Source: Clostridia bacterium
Lineage (GTDB): Bacteria; Bacillota; Clostridia; Oscillospirales; Oscillospiraceae
DNA: 8,597 nucleotides
Direction: 5' to 3'
Assembly: GCA_003245395.1 (NCBI GenBank)
Contig: QKDF01000173.1
Coordinates: 1 to 8,597 of the forward strand
The notes beneath the pieces were generated by a model, which saw only the letters and a list, made by a program, of their open reading frames with translations, ran no database searches and was not told the DNA's origin. The translations under genes and the position numbers were made by a program. This document shows positions 1 to 5,306 of this stretch, one piece after another; the stretch's first letter is position 1; each line of letters starts with the position of its first letter.

Positions 1-204
1 GAAGACCCCCATTTAACCGACGGCAGTCCCAAGTTTCACGAGCGGCTGGGCTATCGGACGGTGGGGCATTTCCACCAGTGCGGCTGCAAGTTTGACACCT
101 GGTACGATATGATCTGGATGGAAAAGCTGCTGACGGATGAGCATCCTGTCCCTCCCGTTCCCGTGCGGACGTTTTCGGAGGTGGCGGATGCGTGCTTCGC
201 GTAG
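1..204 (+). CDS. GNAT family N-acetyltransferase, C-terminal part (5' end outside window)
   Basis: Frame 1 is open from the window edge to a TAG at 202-204, giving the last 67 residues of a protein. It contains FHERLGY near residues 13-19, then a VGHFHQCGCKF stretch and a WYDMIWMEK segment. This is the usual C-terminal pattern of GNAT acetyltransferases of the phosphinothricin/amino-acid N-acetyltransferase type, which move an acetyl group from acetyl-CoA to an amine. The tail after MEK is about 25 residues longer than the core fold needs and is Pro/Val-rich. The acetyl-CoA binding loop (motif A) lies upstream of the window, so the substrate cannot be inferred. The downstream permease starts inside this gene (17-nt overlap), so the two are probably cotranscribed and translationally coupled. 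Confidence 0.82.
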   Translation, partial: EDPHLTDGSPKFHERLGYRTVGHFHQCGCKFDTWYDMIWMEKLLTDEHPVPPVPVRTFSEVADACFA

Positions 205-1132
205 AGTGCCGCTGGCGCTGATGTGCTGTCTGCTGTGGGGCAGCGCCGTACCCTGCATCAAGCTGAGCATGGGCCTGTTTTCCGTAACGGCGAATGCCTA
301 CGCCAGCCAGATCTTTATCGGAGGACTCCGCTTTACATTGGCGGGTCTGGGAGCCGTGGTCATATACTCCATCCGGGCGGGACACTGGATCTGGCCGGGA
401 AAGCAGGGAGCAAAGGCTGCGCTGACCCTGAGCCTGTTCCAGACAGTGGGGCAGTATGTGGTCTATTACATCGGTGTTTCCAACGCCAGCGGCGTCAATG
501 CCAGCGTGGTGCAGAGCTCCAACGTGTTCATCGCGTTCCTCATCTCCGCGTTGATTTTCCGACAGGAGCGGTTTACACTGACGAAGCTGCTGGGCTGTCT
601 GCTGGGGTTTGCGGGGATTCTGGTGATGTATGCCGGCAGTCTGGGCGGGCGAAGCAATTTCACATTTTTGGGAGAGGGGATGGTTCTGCTGTCCACCGTC
701 TCTGCCGCCACATCGGTTTGCTTATTAAAAAAGCTGTCCGGGGAGTACAGTCCCGTCCTGCTGAGCGGCTACCAGTTTATCTTTGGCGGAGCCGCGATGC
801 TGCTGGGCGGCGGGCTGCTGGGCGGCACGATCCCGAATCCGAACCCCGTCGGGCTGGGAATTTTATGCTATCTGGCGTTTGTCTCGTCGGCGGCCTATTC
901 CGTGTGGGGCTATCTGCTTCGGCACAACTCGGTGTCCGCCGTGGCGGTTTTCGGCTGTACCACGCCTGTGTTTGGAACGTTGCTCTCCTGTTTGCTGTTG
1001 GGCGAGGGCAGCAGAATCAGCTGGAATCTGGCCGGAGAACTGCTTTGCGTGATTGTCAGCATTGTGCTGGTGAACTGGAGCGGAGGCCGCAAAACCGTGC
1101 CTGCCGCTCCGGCAGCCGGAATGCCAAGTTGA
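188..1132 (+). CDS. DMT superfamily (EamA) membrane transporter
   Basis: A 314-residue protein dominated by hydrophobic segments, about ten predicted membrane spans in two EamA-like halves (roughly residues 8-148 and 158-298). This matches the normal length and duplicated architecture of drug/metabolite transporters. Typical features include the N-terminal LWGSAVPCIKL segment, the NASVVQSSNVFIAFL helix after a YYIGV segment, and the second-half TPVFGTLLSCLLLGE motif. The frame stays open upstream to an ATG at 137, but that start lacks a ribosome binding site and would add a charged, non-hydrophobic extension. The ATG at 188 has GGAGGTGG about 5 nt upstream and is preferred. The tail after the last span is Ala/Pro-rich. 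The family exports or imports small metabolites at the cytoplasmic membrane. Substrate is unknown, and pairing with a GNAT enzyme only weakly suggests export of an amine, amino acid or drug-like compound. Confidence 0.88.
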   Translation: MRASRRVPLALMCCLLWGSAVPCIKLSMGLFSVTANAYASQIFIGGLRFTLAGLGAVVIYSIRAGHWIWPGKQGAKAALTLSLFQTVGQYVVYYIGVSNASGVNASVVQSSNVFIAFLISALIFRQERFTLTKLLGCLLGFAGILVMYAGSLGGRSNFTFLGEGMVLLSTVSAATSVCLLKKLSGEYSPVLLSGYQFIFGGAAMLLGGGLLGGTIPNPNPVGLGILCYLAFVSSAAYSVWGYLLRHNSVSAVAVFGCTTPVFGTLLSCLLLGEGSRISWNLAGELLCVIVSIVLVNWSGGRKTVPAAPAAGMPS

Positions 1133-1136
1133 GAGG

Positions 1137-1166
1137 GAAGACCGCCCAAAGGCGGTCTTCTCTTTT
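1137..1166 (+). terminator. Intrinsic terminator after the EamA transporter (possibly shared with the convergent gene)
   Basis: A perfect 10-bp stem GAAGACCGCC/GGCGGTCTTC with a CAAA loop is followed by TCTTTT. A few more pairs can form outside the stem (1132-1136 with 1161-1165). It lies 4 nt after the transporter stop and just beyond the stop of the minus-strand aminotransferase. On the minus strand the same hairpin is followed by CCCTCTC, a poor U-tract, so it is a better terminator for plus-strand transcripts. Confidence 0.85.
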
Positions 1167-1170
1167 GAAT

Positions 1171-2370
1171 TTATCTTGCGCAGCCGGCAACGGCCGGAGT
1201 TTGCGCGAGCGCAAGGCGCTCGGCGAACTGACGAATGCGGCGCACACCCTCTGCAATGTCGGTCTCCGACACCACGTAGGAGATGCGCACATACCCCTCT
1301 CCGCCAGGGCCGAAAGCATCGCCCGGCACCAAGGCTACACCGCCTTCTTTCAACAGCCGCAGAGCAAATTCCTGGCTGCTCAGGCCGGTCTGGGCGATGT
1401 TGACGAAGAGATAGAACGCGCCGTCGGGAGCGGTACAGCACAGGCCCGGGATTCCCTGTAGACCCGCTACCAGCAGCTCCCTGCGCCGCTTGAACACCGA
1501 GATCATTTTCTCTACGGATTCCTGCGGGCCATGCAGGGCCTCCAGCGCAGCGTATTGGGCGGAGGCATTGACGCAGGAAATCACATTTTCCTGCAGCTTG
1601 ACCGCCTGACTGATCACTGCCTCCGGTCCGGCCAGATAGCCGACGCGCCAGCCGGTCATGGCATAGGTCTTGGACATGCTCTCCACCAGAATGGTGCGCT
1701 CCGCCATCCCCGGCAGGGAGCCGAAGCTGACAAAGGGAGTATCCGTGTAGCGATAGTCCTGATAGACTTCGTCGCTGATGACATACAGGTCATATTCTTC
1801 TGCCAGTGCGGCGATCTGCTTTAGTACCTCGATGCCTGTGATGCTGCCGGTGGGGTTGTTGGGGGAGTTGATCAGGATGGCCTTTGTGCGGGGTGTGACG
1901 GCGGCACGCAGATCCGCAGGGTCTACCACAAAGCCGTTCTCCTCCCGGCACTCCACACACACCGGCACGGCGCCGATGGACGTTGCGGCGCCCAGATAGT
2001 TGGAGAACAGCGGCGAGCACATAAGAATTTCGTCTCCCGGATTTAAAAGGACGGACATGGATAGATACAACGATTCCGTAGCGCCGTTGGTCACCATAAG
2101 CTGCCGGTCAGGATCTATGATATAGCCTTTGCGGGCGGCGACGGATTCCGCGATGGCCCGGCGCAGCTCCGGAATACCCGCGTTGGGCGTATAGCGCATC
2201 TGGCCGCGGCGGATGGACTCTATTCCGGCTTGGGCAATGGAATCCGGAGTGGGAAAGTCGGGCTCTCCCACGATAAAGCGGATACAGTCCGGCGTTTCCA
2301 ACGCCAGGTTAAAAATCTTGCGGATGCCGGAGGCCGGGGCCTGCAGCGCGCTTCGAGACAGTGGTTTCAT
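1171..2370 (-). CDS. PLP-dependent class I/II aminotransferase (AspC/PatA-like)
   Basis: A 399-residue fold-type I aminotransferase of normal family length. Visible landmarks are VGEPDFPTP (34-42), the YTPNAGIPELR segment (60-70), TNGATES (94-100) for the cofactor phosphate, SPNNPTG (169-175), ISDEVY (198-203) with Asp200 and Tyr203 expected to contact the pyridine ring, and SMSKTYAMTGWRVGY (231-245). In the last motif Lys234 is the expected Schiff-base lysine. Arg363 in the VRISY segment is the expected substrate-carboxylate arginine. It would transfer an amino group between an amino acid and a 2-oxo acid in the cytoplasm. Members of this subgroup act on aspartate, aromatic, methionine or N-acetyl-diaminopimelate-type substrates, and the sequence alone does not decide. 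The ribosome binding site is weak (TTGGAAT). It follows the M20 amidohydrolase on the same strand after 153 nt, so cotranscription is plausible but not shown. Confidence 0.93.
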   Translation of the reverse strand: MKPLSRSALQAPASGIRKIFNLALETPDCIRFIVGEPDFPTPDSIAQAGIESIRRGQMRYTPNAGIPELRRAIAESVAARKGYIIDPDRQLMVTNGATESLYLSMSVLLNPGDEILMCSPLFSNYLGAATSIGAVPVCVECREENGFVVDPADLRAAVTPRTKAILINSPNNPTGSITGIEVLKQIAALAEEYDLYVISDEVYQDYRYTDTPFVSFGSLPGMAERTILVESMSKTYAMTGWRVGYLAGPEAVISQAVKLQENVISCVNASAQYAALEALHGPQESVEKMISVFKRRRELLVAGLQGIPGLCCTAPDGAFYLFVNIAQTGLSSQEFALRLLKEGGVALVPGDAFGPGGEGYVRISYVVSETDIAEGVRRIRQFAERLALAQTPAVAGCAR

Positions 2371-2446
2371 GATGTCATTCCAATCTTAAAGTTTATCAGA
2401 CGCTGAAAAGCCGGACAGACAGACGCCCCAGCCCGGCGCGCCTGTT

Positions 2447-2474
2447 ACTGTACAGAATGTCCGCTGCTTTCCAA
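2447..2474 (-). promoter_or_regulatory. Weak candidate promoter for the aminotransferase; notes on the 153-nt gap 2371-2523
   Basis: On the minus strand TTGGAA (2474-2469) and TACAGT (2452-2447) are separated by 16 nt, each a 4/6 match to sigma-A boxes. This is the best pair I found in the gap. The gap also holds a 6-bp hairpin, GGGCGG (2495-2500) with CCGCCC (2508-2513), just after the amidohydrolase stop. It has no U-tract, so it is not a convincing terminator. The gene may instead be served by read-through from the amidohydrolase. Confidence 0.22.
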
Positions 2475-2523
2475 CGGGGGGGCGGCGCAGGTCTGGGCGG
2501 AAGAAGACCGCCCGAGCGCCGGG

Positions 2524-3777
2524 TTACATCTGATGGTTGACCAGATCCTCGATAGAACGAAATGTACGGGTAAAAGAGATATCCGGGCTTTTCTCCATAA
2601 ACTCCAAAACATAGCCTACGGCAGCCTGAACGCCGGTGAGCAGCGCGTCCTCATCCACATCGAACTCCGGGGTATGGTGGTTGGCACCGGAGCCCAGCGT
2701 GTCGTTTTGGATGCCGGTGAATACCAGGACGCCGGGATAGAGCTTGAGCAGGATGCCAAAGGTTTCACTGGCCATCCATGGCTCGGAAGACGCCAGCGCA
2801 TCGGGGCCGACGTATCGTGATACCGCATCCTGAGCCAGCGCGGCGCAGACGGGGTGATTCGTTGTCTCGTACAGGCTGCTGTTGCGCCCTACCGGCTCGA
2901 CCGTACAGCCGAACAGCGCCGCTTGGGACTGCACAATTTTCCGGAACGTCCGGACAAAAGGCTCACCCGCTGCTTCGGAGTCAAAAAACCGGGCAGTTCC
3001 CGCAAAATCCAGTGTGCCGGGAATGACATTGGGCTGCTGCCCTGCGGACAGCTTGCCCAGAGAGAAGGTCAGGCTCTTATAGGGGTCCACTTCCCGCATC
3101 CTGACTGAGGAAAGCGCCTGATAGATGGACACAAAACAGTCCACCGGATTGTTGGCCAGATCCGGCCGGGAGCCGTGTCCGGCACATCCGGTCAGGCGGA
3201 GGCTGAATGTGAAATCGCCCGACATGACGGGGCCGTCCAGAACGGCGATTTTGCCTGCGGGCAGATCCCAGCGGACGTGAGTGGCAAAGCAGGTGTCAAT
3301 TTTGATCTCCGGATGGGCCTCCAGATAGGGAACCACGTTGCGGATATTCCGGGTGGCCTCTTCTCCCCGCTCAAACAAAAGCACGACGTTGCCGGGCAGT
3401 TCGCTTTTGTGGGCCTGGAGAAGACGTGCCTCGGTGAGCAGCATGGCAGTATGGGCGTCGTGGCCGCAGGCGTGAGATACGCCCGGCGTCTTGGACACGC
3501 AGGCTTTGGGTCCCCGCAGATTGCAGGGAGACTCCTCAATGGGCAGTGCGTCCAGATCTGCCCGCAGCAGCACGGTCTTGCCCGCTCCGCCGCGGATAAA
3601 ACCCAGAATACCGCCGTCCGGTATCTCCACATAGGGAATACCCAGCTCTCCCAGCTCTTTGCAAACCAACGCCAGTGTCTGGATTTCCTGACCGGAGAGC
3701 TCGGGAGATTCATGGAGACAATGGCGTATCCGCGTCAGATACCCGCGCAGATTTTGTGTTTCCTGTACCAATTCCAA
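2524..3777 (-). CDS. M20 family (M20D-like) metallo-amidohydrolase/peptidase
   Basis: A 417-residue protein of the M20D amidohydrolase family, which includes hippurate hydrolases, N-acyl-amino-acid amidohydrolases and N-acetyl-diaminopimelate deacetylases. These cytosolic enzymes release an amino acid from an N-acyl conjugate with a divalent-metal centre. Visible motifs are LLRADLDALPIEE (70-82), SHACGHDAHTAMLL (101-114) with ligands Cys104 and His106, the GEE pair (Glu139/Glu140), His167 in ATHVRWDLPAG, the dimerisation-domain GHGSRPDLANNPVD motif (200-213), and HHTPEFDVDE (367-376) with the last ligand histidine. All expected metal positions are present. The start is non-ATG: an in-frame TGA at 3786-3784 leaves only CTG (3780) or TTG (3777). 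A strong AAGGAGG sits 7 or 10 nt upstream respectively, and TTG is the more usual choice. Expression is probably controlled by the structured leader described separately. Exact substrate unknown. Confidence 0.9.
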   Translation of the reverse strand: MELVQETQNLRGYLTRIRHCLHESPELSGQEIQTLALVCKELGELGIPYVEIPDGGILGFIRGGAGKTVLLRADLDALPIEESPCNLRGPKACVSKTPGVSHACGHDAHTAMLLTEARLLQAHKSELPGNVVLLFERGEEATRNIRNVVPYLEAHPEIKIDTCFATHVRWDLPAGKIAVLDGPVMSGDFTFSLRLTGCAGHGSRPDLANNPVDCFVSIYQALSSVRMREVDPYKSLTFSLGKLSAGQQPNVIPGTLDFAGTARFFDSEAAGEPFVRTFRKIVQSQAALFGCTVEPVGRNSSLYETTNHPVCAALAQDAVSRYVGPDALASSEPWMASETFGILLKLYPGVLVFTGIQNDTLGSGANHHTPEFDVDEDALLTGVQAAVGYVLEFMEKSPDISFTRTFRSIEDLVNHQM

Positions 3778-3787
3778 CAGGGGTCAT

Positions 3788-3808
3788 CCTCCTTAATGTG
3801 TAAGGAGG
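3788..3808 (-). promoter_or_regulatory. Hairpin burying the amidohydrolase ribosome binding site
   Basis: In the minus-strand RNA, CCUCCUUA (3808-3801) and UAAGGAGG (3795-3788) form a perfect 8-bp stem with a 5-nt CACAU loop. The 3' arm is the ribosome binding site of the amidohydrolase, so the folded form should block initiation. A second AAGGAGG lies upstream at 3842-3836 and could pair with the same CCUCCUU arm, freeing the real site. The complementarity is read directly from the sequence; the switch is inferred. Confidence 0.6.
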
Positions 3809-3855
3809 GGCATTCCGCGCGGGGGCGGAGTTACTCCTCCTTGAGTATTCAAACG

Positions 3856-3901
3856 AAAAAAATAAAAGAGCGCTTCCGCAGCACTGGCTGCGAAAACGCT
3901 C
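3856..3901 (-). terminator. Intrinsic terminator inside the amidohydrolase leader (attenuator)
   Basis: In the minus-strand RNA a 15-bp stem (3901-3887 with 3882-3868, including two G-U pairs) closes on a CAGU loop. It is followed immediately by TTTTATTTTTTT (3867-3856). It lies between a strong promoter and the amidohydrolase, about 80 nt before the start codon, with no other gene to terminate on that strand. It is therefore a leader attenuator rather than an end-of-gene terminator. Confidence 0.85.
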
Positions 3902-3948
3902 CCCGTTGAGCGTGTCCGGCAGGGGCGCAGAGCCCCGTTGATCGGACA
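3896..3948 (-). ncRNA. Structured 5' leader, candidate cis-acting RNA sensor of unrecognised class
   Basis: In the minus-strand RNA a 6-bp stem UGUCCG/CGGACA (3948-3943 with 3918-3913) encloses an inner GGGGC/GCCCC hairpin (3936-3932 with 3926-3922) and two unpaired joiners, AUCAAC and UGC. The next hairpin, ACGCUC/GAGCGU (3913-3908 with 3901-3896), uses the first six bases of the terminator's 5' arm, so the two cannot coexist. This is the geometry of a riboswitch or other transcription attenuator. It does not show T-box, lysine, SAM, TPP, glycine or ykkC-type consensus elements that I recognise. The exclusive pairing is seen directly; a ligand-binding role is inference. Confidence 0.5.
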
Positions 3949-3962
3949 TATAGAATGATTTG

Positions 3963-3990
3963 ATTATAGCTAAATAAACAAAAAAGTCAA
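3963..3990 (-). promoter_or_regulatory. Strong sigma-A promoter for the amidohydrolase leader
   Basis: On the minus strand TTGACT (3990-3985) and a perfect TATAAT (3968-3963) are separated by 16 nt of T-rich sequence. The predicted start of transcription is near 3956, giving a leader of about 180 nt before the amidohydrolase start codon. This is among the best promoter matches in the window. The spacing suits a highly transcribed gene held back by the downstream attenuator. Confidence 0.82.
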
Positions 3991-4099
3991 GCGGGGTTTG
4001 TAAAAAAGAGAGGCCTGTGTGGGGCAGGAAATTTTTGGCGCGAGAGCCATACACGGTTTGTCAGAGAAAGAAAATCCAAGCGGACAGCAGCTTTTTCAG

Positions 4100-4128
4100 T
4101 GTACAAAAACGGAAAACCCGTATATACT
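4100..4128 (+). promoter_or_regulatory. Candidate promoter for the Crp/Fnr regulator
   Basis: TGTACA (4100-4105, 4/6) and TATACT (4123-4128, 5/6) are 17 nt apart, upstream of the regulator and divergent from the amidohydrolase promoter. The predicted leader is about 60 nt and contains a small GGCGG/CCGCC hairpin (4158-4171) shortly before the ribosome binding site. I see no copy of the GTGAC/GTCAC operator here, so self-regulation at this promoter is not supported. The remaining stretch 3991-4099 shows nothing else I can identify. Confidence 0.5.
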
Positions 4129-4194
4129 GGACGATGGGTACATTTGGATTGCACAGCGGCGGACTGCCGCCGAAGCGCATGGGGAGGTTTTAAG

Positions 4195-4878
4195 ATGCAG
4201 ACACAAGCTGATCAGCTGAAAGACTTTCTTCCGTTCTGGGAAAAACTCACCGCAAAGCAGAAGGAGGAACTCTCTTCAGCCGTCCATAAGCGCCATTTTG
4301 AAAAGGGTGAAATTCTCCACAGAGGGGGAGATGACTGCATCGGGCTGCTGCTGGTTCTCTCGGGACAGCTGCGGGCCTATACTGTTTCGGAGGAGGGGAA
4401 GGAGCTGACGCTCTACCGCCTTCTGGAGCGGGATATGTGTCTGTTTTCGGCTTCCTGCATCCTCAACAGCATCCAATTCGATGTCATGGTGACCGCTGAA
4501 CAGGATACGGACGTGCTGCACATTCCGTCGGATGTATATAAGCGCCTGATGGAAGAGTCGCTGTCCGTGGCGAATTACACCAATGAGCTGATGGCCACTC
4601 ACTTTTCCGATGTGATGTGGCTGATGGACCAGACGCTGAACAAAAAACTGGATTCCCGCCTGGCTGCGCTTTTGCTGGAGGAACAGGCGTTTTCCGGTTC
4701 CGATGTGCTGACGCTGACGCATGAGCAGCTGGGCAATCATCTGGGCAGTGTGCGGGAAGTGGTGACCCGGATGCTCAAATACTTTCAGAGCGAGGGCCTG
4801 GTCCGCCTGGGACGCGGCAGCGTCCGGCTGCTGGATCAGGAGCGGCTGCACCAGCTGGCCGGGGACAGCCTGCGGTAG
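4195..4878 (+). CDS. Crp/Fnr family transcriptional regulator
   Basis: A 227-residue protein with an N-terminal cyclic-nucleotide-binding-like beta-roll (about 10-115), a long dimerisation helix (about 118-145) and a C-terminal winged helix (about 150-215). The helix-turn-helix LTHEQLGNHLGSVREVVTRML (174-194) carries Arg187, Glu188 and Arg192 at the positions of E. coli CRP Arg180, Glu181 and Arg185, which in CRP read GTGA. The cAMP-pocket signature (GELG with RSA) is absent, and so is the N-terminal Fe-S cysteine cluster of FNR. Cys82 and Cys88 in MCLFSASC could sense redox or sulfur state (inference). The frame is open upstream to ATG 4099, but ATG 4195 has GGGGAGG 7 nt upstream and starts where the family fold starts. 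It lies directly upstream of, and probably controls, the thioredoxin-rhodanese operon. Confidence 0.9.
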   Translation: MQTQADQLKDFLPFWEKLTAKQKEELSSAVHKRHFEKGEILHRGGDDCIGLLLVLSGQLRAYTVSEEGKELTLYRLLERDMCLFSASCILNSIQFDVMVTAEQDTDVLHIPSDVYKRLMEESLSVANYTNELMATHFSDVMWLMDQTLNKKLDSRLAALLLEEQAFSGSDVLTLTHEQLGNHLGSVREVVTRMLKYFQSEGLVRLGRGSVRLLDQERLHQLAGDSLR

Positions 4879-4881
4879 AGT

Positions 4882-4899
4882 AATGTGACAAAGTCACGG
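4882..4899. promoter_or_regulatory. Distal Crp/Fnr-type operator
   Basis: Perfect dyad GTGAC-AAA-GTCAC (4885-4897), 4 nt after the regulator's stop codon. The 18-bp block 4882-4899 repeats at 4923-4940 with 16 identical bases, centre to centre 41 bp. The half-sites match what a CRP-like RExxxR recognition helix is expected to read. The half-site spacing is one base shorter than in E. coli CRP sites (TGTGA-N5-TCAC rather than N6). Confidence 0.7.
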
Positions 4900-4922
4900 G
4901 ATCGGAGCGTTTACGGCAGATC

Positions 4923-4940
4923 AATGTAACGAAGTCACGG
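4923..4940. promoter_or_regulatory. Proximal Crp/Fnr-type operator
   Basis: Imperfect dyad GTAAC-GAA-GTCAC (4926-4938), nearly a direct repeat of the distal operator. Its centre (4932) is about 41 bp upstream of the transcription start predicted from the TATCCT box at 4961-4966. That is the position used for class II activation, where the activator sits over the -35 region. No convincing -35 box is visible there, which fits activator dependence. Confidence 0.68.
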
Positions 4941-4960
4941 TAGAGGCGGGTGATTTGGGG

Positions 4961-4966
4961 TATCCT
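4961..4966 (+). promoter_or_regulatory. Candidate -10 box of the thioredoxin-rhodanese operon
   Basis: TATCCT is a 4/6 match to TATAAT and would start transcription near 4973, leaving a leader of about 25 nt that includes the AAGGAG site at 4984-4989. The expected -35 position (around 4938-4943) has no TTGACA-like sequence and abuts the proximal operator. An alternative AATAAA at 4973-4978 would put the start inside the ribosome binding site and is less likely. Confidence 0.4.
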
Positions 4967-4997
4967 TGCCTCAATAAAACAAAAAGGAGTGACTGAA

Positions 4998-5306
4998 ATG
5001 TCTGTCGTTTCGATCAATGGAGGAAATTTTGAACAAACCGTATTAAAATCCAACTCTCCCGTGCTGGTGGATTTCTGGGCTTCTTGGTGCGGCCCGTGTA
5101 AGATGCTCTCACCGGTGGTGGAGCAGCTGGCCGTCGAACACCCCGAAATTACCGTGGGGAAGATCAATGTGGATGAGAACCCCGAACTGGCCCGCCGGTT
5201 CCAGATCATGGGAATTCCCGCGCTGCTGCTGTTTAAAAACGGCGCGCCGGTGGCGTCTTCTGTAGGCGTGAAGCCGAAGGCAGCTTTGGAGGCAATGCTG
5301 AGATGA
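4998..5306 (+). CDS. trxA: Thioredoxin
   Basis: A 102-residue single-domain thioredoxin, slightly shorter than the usual 105-110. The active site is WCGPCK (Trp30, Cys31, Cys34, Lys35). Buried Asp25 lies in VLVDFWASW, the cis-proline is Pro74 in MGIPALLLF, and the FKNG turn follows at 79-82. It reduces disulfides or persulfides in cytosolic proteins, using electrons from a thioredoxin reductase not present in this window. The frame is open upstream to ATG 4950. The ATG at 4998 is chosen because AAGGAG lies 8 nt upstream and because the family fold begins there. Its stop codon overlaps the rhodanese start (ATGA), so the two are translationally coupled. Promoter-proximal position behind the two operators suggests induction by the neighbouring regulator. 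Confidence 0.96.
   Translation: MSVVSINGGNFEQTVLKSNSPVLVDFWASWCGPCKMLSPVVEQLAVEHPEITVGKINVDENPELARRFQIMGIPALLLFKNGAPVASSVGVKPKAALEAMLR

Noticed and set aside
223..1461. 412-codon plus-strand open frame running through the EamA transporter into the aminotransferase
   Set aside because: It is a shifted frame across two clearly real genes and a terminator. Its composition is low-complexity Arg/Gly-rich with no family pattern.
2495..2513. GGGCGG/CCGCCC hairpin after the amidohydrolase stop as a terminator
   Set aside because: There is only a 6-bp stem and no U-tract on the minus strand, so termination here is not supported.
3896..3948. Guanidine-II (mini-ykkC) riboswitch, suggested by ACGG in both repeats
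   Set aside because: The class needs two hairpins each capped by an ACGR tetraloop. Here only one ACGG lies in a terminal loop (a 6-nt loop) and the other is in an internal joiner, and the gene is not a guanidine exporter or carboxylase.
3788..3960. T-box leader for amino acid control of the amidohydrolase
   Set aside because: No T-box sequence or long specifier stem is visible, and the leader is too short for a standard T-box.
3710..4054. Minus-strand frame across the amidohydrolase leader, including an ATG at 3950 (starting MSDQRG) as a possible leader peptide
   Set aside because: No ribosome binding site precedes the ATG, which would sit only a few bases from the predicted transcript start. 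The frame runs through the terminator and into the amidohydrolase in a wrong frame, and there is no run of regulatory codons.
4019..4219. Short plus-strand frame upstream of the regulator
   Set aside because: No ribosome binding site, overlaps the predicted regulator promoter and the regulator start in another frame, and resembles no protein family.
4884..4899. Distal operator dyad as an intrinsic terminator of the regulator gene
   Set aside because: The stem is 5 bp with a 3-nt loop and no T-run follows. Its duplication 41 bp downstream fits a protein-binding site better.
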